A stretch of DNA of 64,000 bases from Luteimonas colneyensis (GTDB lineage Bacteria > Pseudomonadota > Gammaproteobacteria > Xanthomonadales > Xanthomonadaceae), in contig NZ_JACSQJ010000001.1 in NCBI RefSeq assembly GCF_014836665.1, positions 124,001-188,000 on the forward strand, read 5' to 3'. Below the pieces are notes generated by a model. The model was not told the DNA's origin and did no database searches. It saw only the letters and a list, made by a program, of their open reading frames with translations. Every line of letters begins with the position of its first letter. The first letter of the stretch is position 1. Of the stretch, positions 8,328 through 16,953 are shown in pieces. The translations under genes were made by a program, and so were the position numbers.

Positions 8328-9533
8328 TCACAGGGATTCGAAGATCCCCGCAGCCCCCATGCCGGTGCCGATACACATCGTCACCATGCCGTACTTCTGC
8401 TTCCTGCGGCGCATGCCGTGGACGATGGTCGCCGTGCGCACCGCACCGGTGGCGCCCAGCGGGTGGCCCAGCGCGATCGCGCCGCCCAGCGGGTTGACCT
8501 TCGACGGATCCAGCTCCGAATCGCGGATGACGGCAAGCGCCTGCGCGGCGAAGGCCTCGTTGAGTTCGATCCAGTCGAGCTGGTCCTTCGTCAGGCCGCC
8601 CTGCTTCAGCGCCTTCGGAATCGCCGCGATCGGGCCGATGCCCATCACCTCGGGCCGCACGCCGGCGACCGAGAAGGACACGAAGCGGGCGAGGGGAATG
8701 AGGCCGTAATCCTTGATCGCCTGCTCGGAGGCCACCAGCACCGCGCCGGCGCCGTCGCTCATCTGCGAGGAGTTGCCGGCGGTGACGGAGCCGCCGAACT
8801 GGCCATTGCGAAACACCGGGCGCAGCTTCGCCAGGCCTTCAAGCGACGTGTCCGGGCGCGGGCCTTCGTCCTGCTCGACCAGCAGCTTCTTCACCCGCAC
8901 GGCGTTGCCGCCGAGGTCGGGCATCCGGGCCACGATCTCCAGCGGGGAGATCTCGTCGCTGAATTCACCGGCCTTCTGCGCCGCCAGCGCCTTCCGGTGC
9001 GAGTCCAGCGCGAAGGCGTCCTGGTCCTCGCGCGAGACCTTCCATTCCTCGGCGACCTTCTCGGCGGTGATGCCCATGCCGTAGGCGATGGCCACGTGGT
9101 CGTCCTTGAACACGCTGGGCGACAGCGCGACCTTGTTGCCCATCATCGGCACCATGCTCATCGACTCGGTGCCGCCGGCCAGCACCAGGTCGGCGTTGCC
9201 CAGGCGCACCTGGTCCGCCGCAAGCGCCACGGCCTGCAGGCCCGAGGAGCAGAAGCGGTTGATGGTCTGTGCGGCCACGCTGTCGGGCAGGCCGGCCAGC
9301 AGCACGCCGATGCGCGCCACGTTCATGCCCTGCTCGCCCTCGGGCATCGCGCAGCCGATGATCGCGTCGTCGATGCGGTTGACGTCGATGCCCGGCGCCT
9401 GCGCGACCACGCTCTTCAGCACGTGCGCCAGCATGTCGTCGGGGCGGGTGTTGCGGAACACGCCCTTGGGCGCCTTGCCCACCGGGGTGCGGGTGGCGGC
9501 GACGATGTAGGCGTCCTGGATCTGCTTGCTCAT
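8328..9533 (-). CDS. fadA: Acetyl-CoA C-acyltransferase (3-ketoacyl-CoA thiolase)
   Basis: Encodes 401 residues of the thiolase family. The acylated cysteine lies in NRFCSSGLQAV near residue 92, the GHPLGATGA histidine motif is near 360, and the second active cysteine sits in CIGTGMGAAG near the C-terminus. It performs the final thiolytic cleavage of 3-ketoacyl-CoA to acetyl-CoA in beta-oxidation. The start ATG (9531-9533) gives the family-typical MSKQIQDAYIVAATRTPVGK. It is the last gene of the reverse-strand operon, 28 bases after the FadN-type bifunctional gene, and works on that enzyme's product. Confidence 0.95.
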   Translation of the reverse strand: MSKQIQDAYIVAATRTPVGKAPKGVFRNTRPDDMLAHVLKSVVAQAPGIDVNRIDDAIIGCAMPEGEQGMNVARIGVLLAGLPDSVAAQTINRFCSSGLQAVALAADQVRLGNADLVLAGGTESMSMVPMMGNKVALSPSVFKDDHVAIAYGMGITAEKVAEEWKVSREDQDAFALDSHRKALAAQKAGEFSDEISPLEIVARMPDLGGNAVRVKKLLVEQDEGPRPDTSLEGLAKLRPVFRNGQFGGSVTAGNSSQMSDGAGAVLVASEQAIKDYGLIPLARFVSFSVAGVRPEVMGIGPIAAIPKALKQGGLTKDQLDWIELNEAFAAQALAVIRDSELDPSKVNPLGGAIALGHPLGATGAVRTATIVHGMRRRKQKYGMVTMCIGTGMGAAGIFESL

Positions 9534-9561
9534 GGTGTTTTGTCCTGTGTCGTCGATCGCG

Positions 9562-11934
9562 TCAGTTGCGCAGCGGCTTGCCGGTCTTGAGCATGTGCGC
9601 GATTCGCGCCTGGGTCTTTTCCTGCTGCGCCAGCTCCACGAAGTGCTGGCGCTCCAGGCGGAGCAGCCACTCCTCGTCGACCACTGCGTTGCGGTCGACC
9701 TCGCCGCCGCTGACCACGGTGGCGATGCGGGTGGCGATCTCGTAGTCGTACTCGCTGATGAAGCGGCCCTCGAGCATGTTCTCCAGCAGCATGCGGAAGG
9801 TCGCGATGCCGACGTCGCCGGCCACGCGCACGCGGCGGGCGGGCAGGGGCGGGCGGTAGCCGGTCTCGGCCAGGCCGCGGGCCTCCTGCTTGGCGATGTA
9901 CAGAAGCTCGTGGGCGTGGAAGGCCACCTTGTCCTGCGCGCGCAGCAGGCCAAGCTCCTTGGCCTCCATCGCCGACGCCGACACCTTGGCCATGGCCACT
10001 GACTCGAACCAGCCCTTGAGCTCCGCGAACACGTCGCCGGTGGCACCGGCCGCGTCGGAGGCGCGTACGGCGAACTCCTTCAACCCGCCACCGGCCGGCA
10101 GCAGGCCGACGCCGGCTTCGACCAGGCCGATGTAGCTCTCCAGGTGCGCGACGGTGCGCGCCGAATGCATCTGGAACTCGCAGCCGCCGCCCAGGGCGAG
10201 GCCGCGCACCGCCGCCACCACCGGCACCAGCGAATACTTGATGCGCTGGCTGGTGGCCTGGAAGTTGGCGACCATCGCCTCGAAGGCATCGACCTTCCCG
10301 GCCTGCAGCAGGCCCAGCGCACCGGCCAGGTCGGCACCGGCGGAGAAGGGCTCCTTCGGCTGCCAGATCACCAGGCCGGCGAAATCGCGCTCGGCGCGCG
10401 CCACGGCTTCCTGCAGGCCGTCGAGCACCTGGTCGGAGACGGTATGCATCTTGGTCTTGAACGAGGCCACGGCGATGTCGTCGCCGTCGCTCCACATGCG
10501 GATGCCGTCGTTCTCGAACACGGTCTCGCCCTTGGCGAAGTTCTCGCCCAGCAGCGGATCGGGGAAACGCTGGCGCTTGTAGACCGGCAGGGCGGAGCGC
10601 GGCAGGCGGGCGTTCTTGCCCGGGCTGTAGCTGCCCTCGGCCGAATGCACGCCGTCGCGGCCGTCGAAGACCCAGTCGGGCAGCGGCGCGTCGCTCATGG
10701 CCTTGCCGGCCACGATGTCGTCGGCGATCCACTGCGCCACCTGCTTCCAGCCGGCGGCCTGCCAGGTCTCGAACGGGCCCAGGCTCCAGCCGTAGCCCCA
10801 GCGGATGGCCAGGTCCACGTCGCGCGCGGTCTCGGCGATGTCGGCCAGGTGGTAGGCGGAGTAGTGGAACAGGTCGCGGAACACGCCCCACAGGAACTTC
10901 GCCTGCGGGTGCTCGCTGGCGCGCAGGGCGGCGAACTTCGCCACCGGATCCTTCGTCTTCAGGATCTCGACGACTTCCGGCGCCGCCGTGCGGTCGGCGG
11001 GGCGGTAGTCCTGCGTCTCGAGGTCAAGGACCATGATGTCCTTGCCGACCTTGCGGAAGATGCCGGCGCCGGCCTTCTGGCCCAGCGCACCCTTTTCGAC
11101 CAGCGCGGCCAGCCACTTCGGCGACTTGAAGTACTTGTGCCAGGGGTCGTCGGGCAGGGTGTCGGCCATGGTTCTGATGACGTGCCCCATGGTGTCGAGG
11201 CCCACCACGTCGGAGGTGCGATAGGTCGCAGACTTCGGGCGCCCGACCAGCGGGCCGGTCAGGGCATCGACCTCGTCGAAGCCCAGGCCGCTCTCCCGGG
11301 TGTGGTGGATGGTCGACAGGATCGAGAACACGCCGATCCGGTTGCCGATGAAGTTGGGAGTGTCGCGGGCATAGACCACGCCTTTGCCGAGCGTGCTGGT
11401 CAGGAAGGTCTCCAGGCCCTGCAGCACGGACTTTTCAGTGGTGCGCGCCGGGATCAGCTCGGCCAGGTGCATGTAGCGCGGCGGATTGAAGAAGTGCACG
11501 CCGCAGAAGCGCGGGCGCAGCTTCTCCGGCAGCGCCTCGGCCAGCTTGTTGATGCCCAGGCCCGAGGTGTTGCTGGCCAGCACGGCGTGGTCGGCCACGA
11601 AGGGCGCGATCTTTTCGTACAGGTCCTGCTTCCAGTCCATGCGCTCGGCGATCGCCTCGATGATCAGGTCGCAGTCCTTCAGGCGCTGCAGGCCGAGCTC
11701 GTAGTTCGCGGGCGTGATCGCCGCGGCCAGCGACTTCGAGGCCAGCGGCGCAGGGCTCAGCTTGCCGAGGTTGGCGATGGCCCGGGTGACGATGCCGTTG
11801 GGGTCGCCTTCCTTCGCGGGCAGGTCGAACAGCACGGTGTCAACGCCCGCGTTGGTGAGATGGGCGGCGATCTGCGCACCCATCACGCCGGCGCCGAGCA
11901 CGGCGGCGCGACGCACAAGCAGTTTCTCAGACAT
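9562..11934 (-). CDS. 3-hydroxyacyl-CoA dehydrogenase / enoyl-CoA hydratase, FadN-type domain order
   Basis: Encodes 790 residues. The NAD-binding 3-hydroxyacyl-CoA dehydrogenase domain comes first (dinucleotide motif VLGAGVMGAQIAAHL near residue 15, then the SNTSGLGI and HFFNPPRYMHL motifs). A crotonase-type hydratase domain follows from about residue 480 to 680, with the oxyanion-hole region FSAGADLA and the GGGCEFQMHSA segment. This is opposite to E. coli FadB, where the hydratase is N-terminal, and resembles Bacillus FadN. ATG 11934 is preferred because AAGGAG lies 9 bases upstream; an in-frame ATG at 11967 would overlap the regulator gene's stop. With the thiolase downstream it covers three beta-oxidation steps. 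Confidence 0.93.
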   Translation of the reverse strand: MSEKLLVRRAAVLGAGVMGAQIAAHLTNAGVDTVLFDLPAKEGDPNGIVTRAIANLGKLSPAPLASKSLAAAITPANYELGLQRLKDCDLIIEAIAERMDWKQDLYEKIAPFVADHAVLASNTSGLGINKLAEALPEKLRPRFCGVHFFNPPRYMHLAELIPARTTEKSVLQGLETFLTSTLGKGVVYARDTPNFIGNRIGVFSILSTIHHTRESGLGFDEVDALTGPLVGRPKSATYRTSDVVGLDTMGHVIRTMADTLPDDPWHKYFKSPKWLAALVEKGALGQKAGAGIFRKVGKDIMVLDLETQDYRPADRTAAPEVVEILKTKDPVAKFAALRASEHPQAKFLWGVFRDLFHYSAYHLADIAETARDVDLAIRWGYGWSLGPFETWQAAGWKQVAQWIADDIVAGKAMSDAPLPDWVFDGRDGVHSAEGSYSPGKNARLPRSALPVYKRQRFPDPLLGENFAKGETVFENDGIRMWSDGDDIAVASFKTKMHTVSDQVLDGLQEAVARAERDFAGLVIWQPKEPFSAGADLAGALGLLQAGKVDAFEAMVANFQATSQRIKYSLVPVVAAVRGLALGGGCEFQMHSARTVAHLESYIGLVEAGVGLLPAGGGLKEFAVRASDAAGATGDVFAELKGWFESVAMAKVSASAMEAKELGLLRAQDKVAFHAHELLYIAKQEARGLAETGYRPPLPARRVRVAGDVGIATFRMLLENMLEGRFISEYDYEIATRIATVVSGGEVDRNAVVDEEWLLRLERQHFVELAQQEKTQARIAHMLKTGKPLRN

Positions 11935-11963
11935 GTTCGGCAACTCCTTGATTGGAATATCGT

Positions 11964-12581
11964 TCAACTCTTGATTCCGGCGGCCGCGAAGCGGATCAGC
12001 TCGTCCGCGGCGCGCTTGCGGTGGGCGATCTCACTGACCCCGGCGGGGCGCTTGATCAGCCCGAAATCGGACATGGCGTAGGTCAGCGCCCCGGACAGGA
12101 AGTCCAGGCGCCAGTACAGCTGCTCTTTTTCGAGCCCCGGCACGCACTGCGCGATCGCGCGGGCGAACTCGCGCAGCACATGGCCATACTGCTCCGACAG
12201 GAACTGGCGCAGCCCGTCATTCTTCTCCGCATAGGCGCGCGCGATCACGCGGATGAACGCGGCGCCGCCCTGGCGGTCGCGGGCCACGGCCAGGGCGGGC
12301 TCGACGAAGGCGGCCAGCACCGCTTCGAGTTCCCCCGGGCGGTCCTTCGATGCCTGCTCCAGCTGGCCGAGGCGCTGCCGGCTCATCTCGTCCATGCGAC
12401 GGCGGAACACCTCGTTGATGAGGTTTTCCTTGCTGCCGAAGTGGTAGTTCACCGCGGCGATGTTGACGTCGGCCCGGCTGGTGACCTGGCGCAGCGAGGT
12501 GCCCATGAAACCATGCTGGGCGAACAGCTCCTCGGCGGCGCCGAGGATGCGGTCCTTGGTGGAGAACTGGGTGCTTGCCAT
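11964..12581 (-). CDS. TetR-family regulator of the beta-oxidation operon
   Basis: Encodes 205 residues. An N-terminal TetR helix-turn-helix occupies about residues 8-55 ([14 protein letters not shown] then [29 protein letters not shown]). The C-terminal domain is of the PsrA-like TetR_C type that in other species senses long-chain acyl-CoA. It is the first gene of the operon, 29 bases before the FadN-type gene, so it probably represses its own operon until fatty acids are present. A CAAAC-N4-GTTTG palindrome lies 25 bases upstream. The start at 12581 gives a normal-length protein; the upstream in-frame extension to 12608 would run through the operator. The ligand is inferred, not shown. Confidence 0.88.
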   Translation of the reverse strand: MASTQFSTKDRILGAAEELFAQHGFMGTSLRQVTSRADVNIAAVNYHFGSKENLINEVFRRRMDEMSRQRLGQLEQASKDRPGELEAVLAAFVEPALAVARDRQGGAAFIRVIARAYAEKNDGLRQFLSEQYGHVLREFARAIAQCVPGLEKEQLYWRLDFLSGALTYAMSDFGLIKRPAGVSEIAHRKRAADELIRFAAAGIKS

Positions 12582-12605
12582 GGCGTGCAGGGGACCTGGC
12601 TGAAT

Positions 12606-12619
12606 CAAACGTTTGTTTG
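12606..12619 (-). promoter_or_regulatory. PsrA-like operator CAAAC-N4-GTTTG
   Basis: The sequence CAAACGTTTGTTTG reads as CAAAC-N4-GTTTG and also contains the perfect 10-bp palindrome CAAACGTTTG. It matches the known PsrA half-sites (G/C)AAAC and GTTT(G/C) spaced by 2-4 bases. It lies 25 bases upstream of the TetR gene, where binding would block the operon promoter. Confidence 0.6.
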
Positions 12620-12696
12620 GATACTAGGCGGGCCCGGGCGGCCGGTCAAATGGAAAAAGTTCAGGCCGGCGCGTGCAGGCGGTGCATCCGATCCGC

Positions 12697-12702
12697 TAGA
12701 AT
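12697..12702 (+). promoter_or_regulatory. Candidate -10 element upstream of ndk
   Basis: TAGAAT stands about 100 bases before the ndk start in the divergent gap with the TetR gene. No good -35 is visible. Transcription from here would pass through the terminator-like hairpin at 12722-12747 before reaching ndk. Confidence 0.4.
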
Positions 12703-12721
12703 TACTCCAGCCTTGTCGGCT

Positions 12722-12747
12722 AAACCCGCGCCCCGGCGTGGGTTTTT
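12722..12747 (+). terminator. Terminator-like hairpin in the ndk leader
   Basis: AAACCCGCGCC (12722-12732) pairs with GGCGTGGGTTT (12735-12745) with one G-U pair, the innermost pairs probably open to give a loop, and runs into TTTTT (12743-12747). It sits downstream of a candidate promoter and 55 bases before the ndk ATG, so it could act as an attenuator or end a short RNA. Confidence 0.5.
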
Positions 12748-12802
12748 CCATGTTACCGTGTGTCGGCCTGGAAGGCCGGCACCTCATCCCGGAGACCTCC
12801 CC

Positions 12803-13228
12803 ATGGCGCTCGAGCGCACCCTGTCCATCATCAAGCCCGATGCCGTTGCCAAGAACGTCATTGGCGAAATCTATTCCCGCTTCGAGAAGGCCGGCCTCAG
12901 GATCGCCGCCTCGAAGATGAAGCAGCTGTCGCGCGCCGAGGCCGAGGGTTTCTACGCCGTGCACCGCGAGCGTCCGTTCTTCAACGCCCTGGTCGAGTTC
13001 ATGATCAGCGGTCCGGTGATGATCCAGGTGCTGGAAGGCGAGAACGCCGTCCTCAAGCACCGCGACCTGATGGGTGCCACCAACCCGAAGGAAGCCGCCG
13101 CCGGCACCATCCGCGCCGACTTCGCCGACTCGATCGACGCCAACGCCGTCCACGGCTCCGACGCCGCCGAGACCGCCGCGGTCGAGATCGCGTACTTCTT
13201 CCCGTCGACGGACGTCTACGCGCGCTGA
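12803..13228 (+). CDS. ndk: Nucleoside-diphosphate kinase
   Basis: Encodes 141 residues, the standard NDK length. The start [18 protein letters not shown] and the active-site stretch NAVHGSD with phospho-histidine at residue 117 are diagnostic. The enzyme moves the gamma phosphate of ATP onto other nucleoside diphosphates by a ping-pong mechanism in the cytoplasm. ATG 12803 follows a GGAGACC ribosome site. The 5' leader holds a terminator-like hairpin, and the gap to rlmN contains a repeat element, so ndk is probably transcribed alone or with rlmN. Confidence 0.97.
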   Translation: MALERTLSIIKPDAVAKNVIGEIYSRFEKAGLRIAASKMKQLSRAEAEGFYAVHRERPFFNALVEFMISGPVMIQVLEGENAVLKHRDLMGATNPKEAAAGTIRADFADSIDANAVHGSDAAETAAVEIAYFFPSTDVYAR

Positions 13229-13239
13229 TGCATCTTTTC

Positions 13240-13373
13240 TTGCCACGGATTACGCGGATAGACGCGGATGAACACGGATAAAGCCAAAGGCAGGACGTGG
13301 GGAGAAGCTTTTTCCCTTCCCTGCCGTTGTTCCATCCGCGTGAATCTGCGTGATCCGCGTGCATCCGTGGCAA
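13240..13373. repeat. Intergenic element A with terminal inverted repeats
   Basis: This 134-bp stretch is bounded by perfect 11-bp inverted ends, TTGCCACGGAT (13240-13250) and ATCCGTGGCAA (13363-13373). Inside each arm the unit ACGCGGAT recurs every 9-10 bases, so the arms can pair further with mismatches. A second copy of the same family lies at 34149-34317. It fills the ndk-rlmN gap and encodes nothing credible. It looks like a non-autonomous, MITE-like or REP-like chromosomal repeat. Confidence 0.8.
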
Positions 13374-13397
13374 CGCTTTCGCCCTTCAAGTAATCCC

Positions 13398-14552
13398 GTG
13401 ACCGAAGCGACCCACAAGCAGAATCTCCTGGACCTCGATCGCGCGGGGCTGGAATCGTTTTTCGCCGACGAGCTCGGCGAGAAGCGCTTCCGTGCGCACC
13501 AGGTGATGAAGTGGATCCACCATCGCCACGTCACCTCCTTCGAGGAGATGACCGACCTGGGCAAGGCGCTGCGCGCCAAGCTCGAGGAGCGGGCCGAGGT
13601 GGTGGTGCCCCAGGTCCACTTCGACAAGGAATCCGAAGACGGCACCCACAAGTGGTTGCTGGGCATGGATGGCAGGAACGCCATCGAGACCGTCTACATC
13701 CCCGACAAGGGCCGCGGCACGCTGTGCGTGTCCTCGCAGGTAGGCTGCGCGCTCAACTGCACCTTCTGTTCGACCGCCACCCAGGGCTTCAACCGCAACC
13801 TGTCGACCGCCGAGATCATCGGCCAGGTCTGGGTGGCCGCGAAGCACCTCGGCAACATCCCCCACAAGCAGCGCAAGCTGACCAACGTGGTGATGATGGG
13901 CATGGGCGAGCCGCTGGCGAACTTCGACAACGTCGTGCGTGCGATGAGCGTGATGCGCGACGACCTCGGCTACGGCCTGGCCAACAAGCGCGTGACCCTG
14001 TCGACCGCCGGCATGGTCCCGATGATCGATCGCCTGGCGGAAGAGAGCGACGTGTCGCTCGCCGTGTCCCTGCACGCGCCCAACGACGAGCTGCGCACGA
14101 AGCTGGTGCCGCTCAACAGGAAGTACCCGATCGCCCAGCTGATGGACGCCTGCGTGCGCTACGCGCTGCGCAAGAAGGGCGAGTCGGTGACCTTCGAGTA
14201 CACCCTGATGAAGGACGTGAACGACCAGCCGGAGCACGCGTTCGAGCTGGTGCAGCTGCTGCGGGCGTTCGACCGAGCGGTGCAGATGAAGGACGCCGCG
14301 AAGATCAACCTGATCCCCTTCAATCCCTTCCCGGGCACGCGCTACGAGCGCCCGGACGACGCGTCCATCCGCACCTTCCAGAAGCTGCTCAACAGCGCCG
14401 GCATGATCGCGCCGGTGCGCCGCACGCGTGGCGACGACATCGACGCAGCCTGCGGCCAGCTCAAGGGGCAGGTCGCCGACCGCACCCGCCGCCAGGCCGA
14501 GTTCCGGCGCAGCCTCGAGGCGGGCGGGGAGGGCGGTCGTGTCCATCGCTAG
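13398..14552 (+). CDS. rlmN: Dual-specificity 23S rRNA A2503 / tRNA A37 C2-methyltransferase
   Basis: Encodes 384 residues of the RlmN radical-SAM family. The CxxxCxxC cluster motif CALNCTFC is at residues 117-124, and the methyl-carrying cysteine lies in [13 protein letters not shown] at residue 352. It methylates A2503 of 23S rRNA and A37 of some tRNAs using a [4Fe-4S] cluster and S-adenosylmethionine. GTG 13398 is chosen because it yields the usual N-terminus; any upstream start would be inside the repeat element. No strong ribosome site is seen. pilF begins in its last bases, so rlmN-pilF-rodZ form one overlapping transcription unit, a common order in this class (rlmN-pilF-rodZ-ispG in many). 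Confidence 0.95.
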   Translation: MTEATHKQNLLDLDRAGLESFFADELGEKRFRAHQVMKWIHHRHVTSFEEMTDLGKALRAKLEERAEVVVPQVHFDKESEDGTHKWLLGMDGRNAIETVYIPDKGRGTLCVSSQVGCALNCTFCSTATQGFNRNLSTAEIIGQVWVAAKHLGNIPHKQRKLTNVVMMGMGEPLANFDNVVRAMSVMRDDLGYGLANKRVTLSTAGMVPMIDRLAEESDVSLAVSLHAPNDELRTKLVPLNRKYPIAQLMDACVRYALRKKGESVTFEYTLMKDVNDQPEHAFELVQLLRAFDRAVQMKDAAKINLIPFNPFPGTRYERPDDASIRTFQKLLNSAGMIAPVRRTRGDDIDAACGQLKGQVADRTRRQAEFRRSLEAGGEGGRVHR

Positions 14553-15366
14553 GCTGGCTGCCTGCGCGGTGGCGGTGGCCGTGCTGGCGTCCATCGCCGG
14601 CTGTACGCGGCTGACGTTCATCAAGCCGAGCGCCGAGCGCGGCAGGTCCGAACAGGTGGCGCCGGTCTACGACGTCAGCGGCAAGGGCGGCGGCGCCCGG
14701 TCCGACGACAACCCCCGCGTCCACCTGCTGCGCGGCGAGCAGGCGCTGCGCGAAGGGCGCGCGGACGATGCCGAGGCCGAAGCCCGCAAGGCGCTGCGGA
14801 TCGACGAGCGCAGCGAACTCGCCCATACGCTGCTGGCGCTTTCGCTGGACCGCCAGGGACGTGCCGGAGATGCGGGCGAGCACTATGCGCGCGCCGCGGA
14901 GCTGGCGCCCGGCTCGGGCGCGGCGCTGAACAACTACGGCGGCTGGCTGTGCCTCAACGGGCGCGCGCCCGAGGCGATGGCGTGGTTCGACCGTGCCCTG
15001 GCCGATCGGGCCTATGCCAACCCGGCTTCGGCCCTGGCCAATGCCGGCGCCTGTGCGGTCGAGGGCGGCCAGCCCGGGCGGGCCGAGCGCGATCTGCGCG
15101 CCGCCCTCGGCCTGGATCCGGTGAATGCCGTTGCGCTCGAAGCGCTGGCGCGGCATCTTTACGGGCTGGGGGAATACTTCGAGGCACGGGCGTTCTCGCA
15201 ACGGCGTCTCGATGCGGCACAGGCTTCGCCGGCCGCGCTACTACTTGCGTCACAGATCGAGGAAAAGCTCGGCGACAAGGCTGCCGCCGCTCGTTATGTT
15301 CAGCGCTTGCGGTCGGAGTTTCCGCACGCGCCAGCAAGGCTGCCCGGGGACAGCACTTCACGATGA
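14539..15366 (+). CDS. pilF: Type IV pilus biogenesis/stability lipoprotein (PilF/PilW), TPR
   Basis: Encodes 275 residues with a lipoprotein signal ending in IAGC (Cys22) and TPR-like repeats from about residue 60 to 250. PilF/PilW is the outer-membrane lipoprotein that helps the PilQ secretin assemble and so supports type IV pili. GTG 14539 is selected because it follows a GGGGAGGG stretch and starts the signal peptide; it overlaps the rlmN end by 14 bases. The stop codon overlaps the rodZ start (ATGA). The role is assigned from lipobox, TPR content and conserved gene order rather than a single catalytic motif. Confidence 0.85.
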   Translation: MSIARLAACAVAVAVLASIAGCTRLTFIKPSAERGRSEQVAPVYDVSGKGGGARSDDNPRVHLLRGEQALREGRADDAEAEARKALRIDERSELAHTLLALSLDRQGRAGDAGEHYARAAELAPGSGAALNNYGGWLCLNGRAPEAMAWFDRALADRAYANPASALANAGACAVEGGQPGRAERDLRAALGLDPVNAVALEALARHLYGLGEYFEARAFSQRRLDAAQASPAALLLASQIEEKLGDKAAAARYVQRLRSEFPHAPARLPGDSTSR

Positions 15367-16178
15367 TGCCGTCAGACCACAACACGACCGACGCCAGCCA
15401 TGGCTGCGGCCAGCGCCTCCGTACCGCCCGCGAGGCCGCCGGCCTCTCCATCCAGGACGTCGCCAGCCGGCTGAAGATGCCGGTGCGCGTGGTCGAGTCG
15501 CTCGAAGCGGAGGACTGGAGCCGCCTCGGCGCGCCGGTCTTCATCCGCGGGCAGCTGCGCAGCTATGGACGCCTGCTGGGACTCGCCACCTCGACGGTCC
15601 ACGCGGCCTCCGGGGTCGAGCCGGTCCGGCCGGTGGAACTCAAGCCCCGCACCTACGTGCCGCGCATGCGCATCGTCGCCGAGCAGTCCGCGCGTCGCCT
15701 GGTCTATGTGGTGATCACCGCCGCGATCGCGCTGCCGGTGTGGCTGGCGACCAGGCCCCATCTGGCGCCGCAGGACACGGTGTCGGGGTCGCTGGACGTC
15801 CAGGTCGGTGCGGTGGGCGAGCCCGACGCCTCCCGCGGCCCGACCGCCCTGGTGGCCTCGATGGCGCCGGTCCCGCAGCGCACCACTCCGCAGGCGCCGG
15901 TGGCCGTCGCCGCACCCGCGCTGGAGTTCGAGCTGTCCGACGACAGCTGGGTCGAGATCAGCGCTCCCGACGGGCGCGTGCTCGAGCAGACCCTGCTGCG
16001 TGCCGGCGAGATCCGCGGCTTCGCGGCCGGCGAAGTGGGCGCGGTGGTACTCGGCAAGGCCGATGCGGTGGACGTGCGCGCCAACGGCGTGCGCCAGGAC
16101 ATCTCGCCCTACCTGCGGGCGAACGTCGCCCGCTTTACGGTATCCTCTGACGGTTCGCTCGCGCCCGTCGGCCACTGA
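15363..16178 (+). CDS. rodZ: RodZ-like cytoskeletal membrane protein
   Basis: Encodes 271 residues. A Cro/CI-type helix-turn-helix (about residues 15-80, with GLSIQDVASRLKMPVRVVESLE) is followed by a single transmembrane helix (about 112-129), an Ala/Pro-rich linker and a C-terminal DUF4115 beta domain (about 188-271). RodZ couples MreB filaments to the wall-synthesis machinery and sets rod shape. Two adjacent ATGs (15363 and 15366) are possible; the first overlaps the pilF stop. The protein is shorter than E. coli RodZ (337) mainly in the linker. Confidence 0.88.
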   Translation: MMPSDHNTTDASHGCGQRLRTAREAAGLSIQDVASRLKMPVRVVESLEAEDWSRLGAPVFIRGQLRSYGRLLGLATSTVHAASGVEPVRPVELKPRTYVPRMRIVAEQSARRLVYVVITAAIALPVWLATRPHLAPQDTVSGSLDVQVGAVGEPDASRGPTALVASMAPVPQRTTPQAPVAVAAPALEFELSDDSWVEISAPDGRVLEQTLLRAGEIRGFAAGEVGAVVLGKADAVDVRANGVRQDISPYLRANVARFTVSSDGSLAPVGH

Positions 16179-16230
16179 GCCCGGCGCAGCGGCTGCGACG
16201 GTCCCTCGGGGACCCCGCGCATGAAACCGG

Positions 16231-16258
16231 CGGCCCGCTCGCGGGCCGTTCCCTTTCC
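16231..16258 (+). terminator. Hairpin after rodZ
   Basis: CGGCCCGC (16231-16238) pairs with GCGGGCCG (16241-16248), followed by the pyrimidine-rich TTCCCTTTCC. The loop is tight and the T-tract broken, so termination would be partial. It separates the rlmN-pilF-rodZ unit from yfgM-bamB-der. Confidence 0.45.
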
Positions 16259-16308
16259 GGTGTCCACGCGCCCGTCGGCGGCGTGGCGCCCAGCATGATC
16301 GGAAGAAC

Positions 16309-16953
16309 ATGGCAGTAGACGAGTTGCTCGACGAGCACGAACAGGGCGAACGCGTACGCCAGTGGATCCGGCACAACGCCATCGGGGTCGTCGGCGGCAT
16401 CGCGGTCGCGCTGGTCCTGGTCTACGGCTGGGGCAAGTGGCAGGACCACCTGCATGGCCAGCGCGTCGCCAAGGGCGAAGCCTATTCCGCCTTCAACGAG
16501 GCGGTCGAGGCGGGCGAACTGGAGCAGGCGCGCAGCCTCGCCGCTTCGGCGGGTCTTTCCGAGGGCGTGTACGCCAGCCTGGTGCCGCTCGACCTCGCGG
16601 CCGCCCAGGTCGGCGCCGGCGACAGCGAGGCGGCGATCGCAACGCTCTCGGGCATCAGTGGCGCCGACCCGGCGCTGGCGCCGGTCATCGCGCGCCGGCT
16701 GGCGGTCCTGCTGATCGATGCCGGGCGCCCCGACGAGGCGCTGTCCGCGCTCGGCGACGCCCGCGATGCCGGCAGCCTGGAAGTCCGCGGCGACGCCGAA
16801 CGGGCCGCCGGGAGGATGGAGCAGGCCCGCGAGGCCTACGCCGCCGCGCTCGCGGCCCTCGACGAGGCCGCCCCGCAGCGCGGCCTCGTGCGGATCAAGC
16901 TGATCGATGCCGGCGGCAGCCCCGCCGCGGATGACGGGGAGCAAGCCCGATGA
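16309..16953 (+). CDS. yfgM: YfgM-type ancillary translocon subunit (TPR)
   Basis: Encodes 214 residues with a short cytoplasmic N-terminus, one transmembrane helix (about 23-42) and a periplasmic TPR-rich domain. This is the layout of YfgM, which in E. coli associates with SecYEG and PpiD and helps hand secreted proteins to periplasmic chaperones. Its position directly before bamB supports the call. The stop overlaps the bamB start (ATGA). In E. coli hisS and ispG lie between rodZ and yfgM; here they are absent and a 130-base gap takes their place. Confidence 0.87.
   Translation: MAVDELLDEHEQGERVRQWIRHNAIGVVGGIAVALVLVYGWGKWQDHLHGQRVAKGEAYSAFNEAVEAGELEQARSLAASAGLSEGVYASLVPLDLAAAQVGAGDSEAAIATLSGISGADPALAPVIARRLAVLLIDAGRPDEALSALGDARDAGSLEVRGDAERAAGRMEQAREAYAAALAALDEAAPQRGLVRIKLIDAGGSPAADDGEQAR

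Noticed and set aside
7395-9590. 731-codon forward frame
   Set aside because: It runs across the 3' end of the exported protein gene, the 7651 gene and antisense to fadA; composition is shadow-like and it passes through a strong terminator.
10144-12081. 645-codon forward frame
   Set aside because: Antisense to the FadN-type gene; no domain and biased composition.
16179-16308. Missing or tiny ispG/hisS remnant between rodZ and yfgM
   Set aside because: The 130-base gap has no frame resembling either gene; it holds only hairpins.
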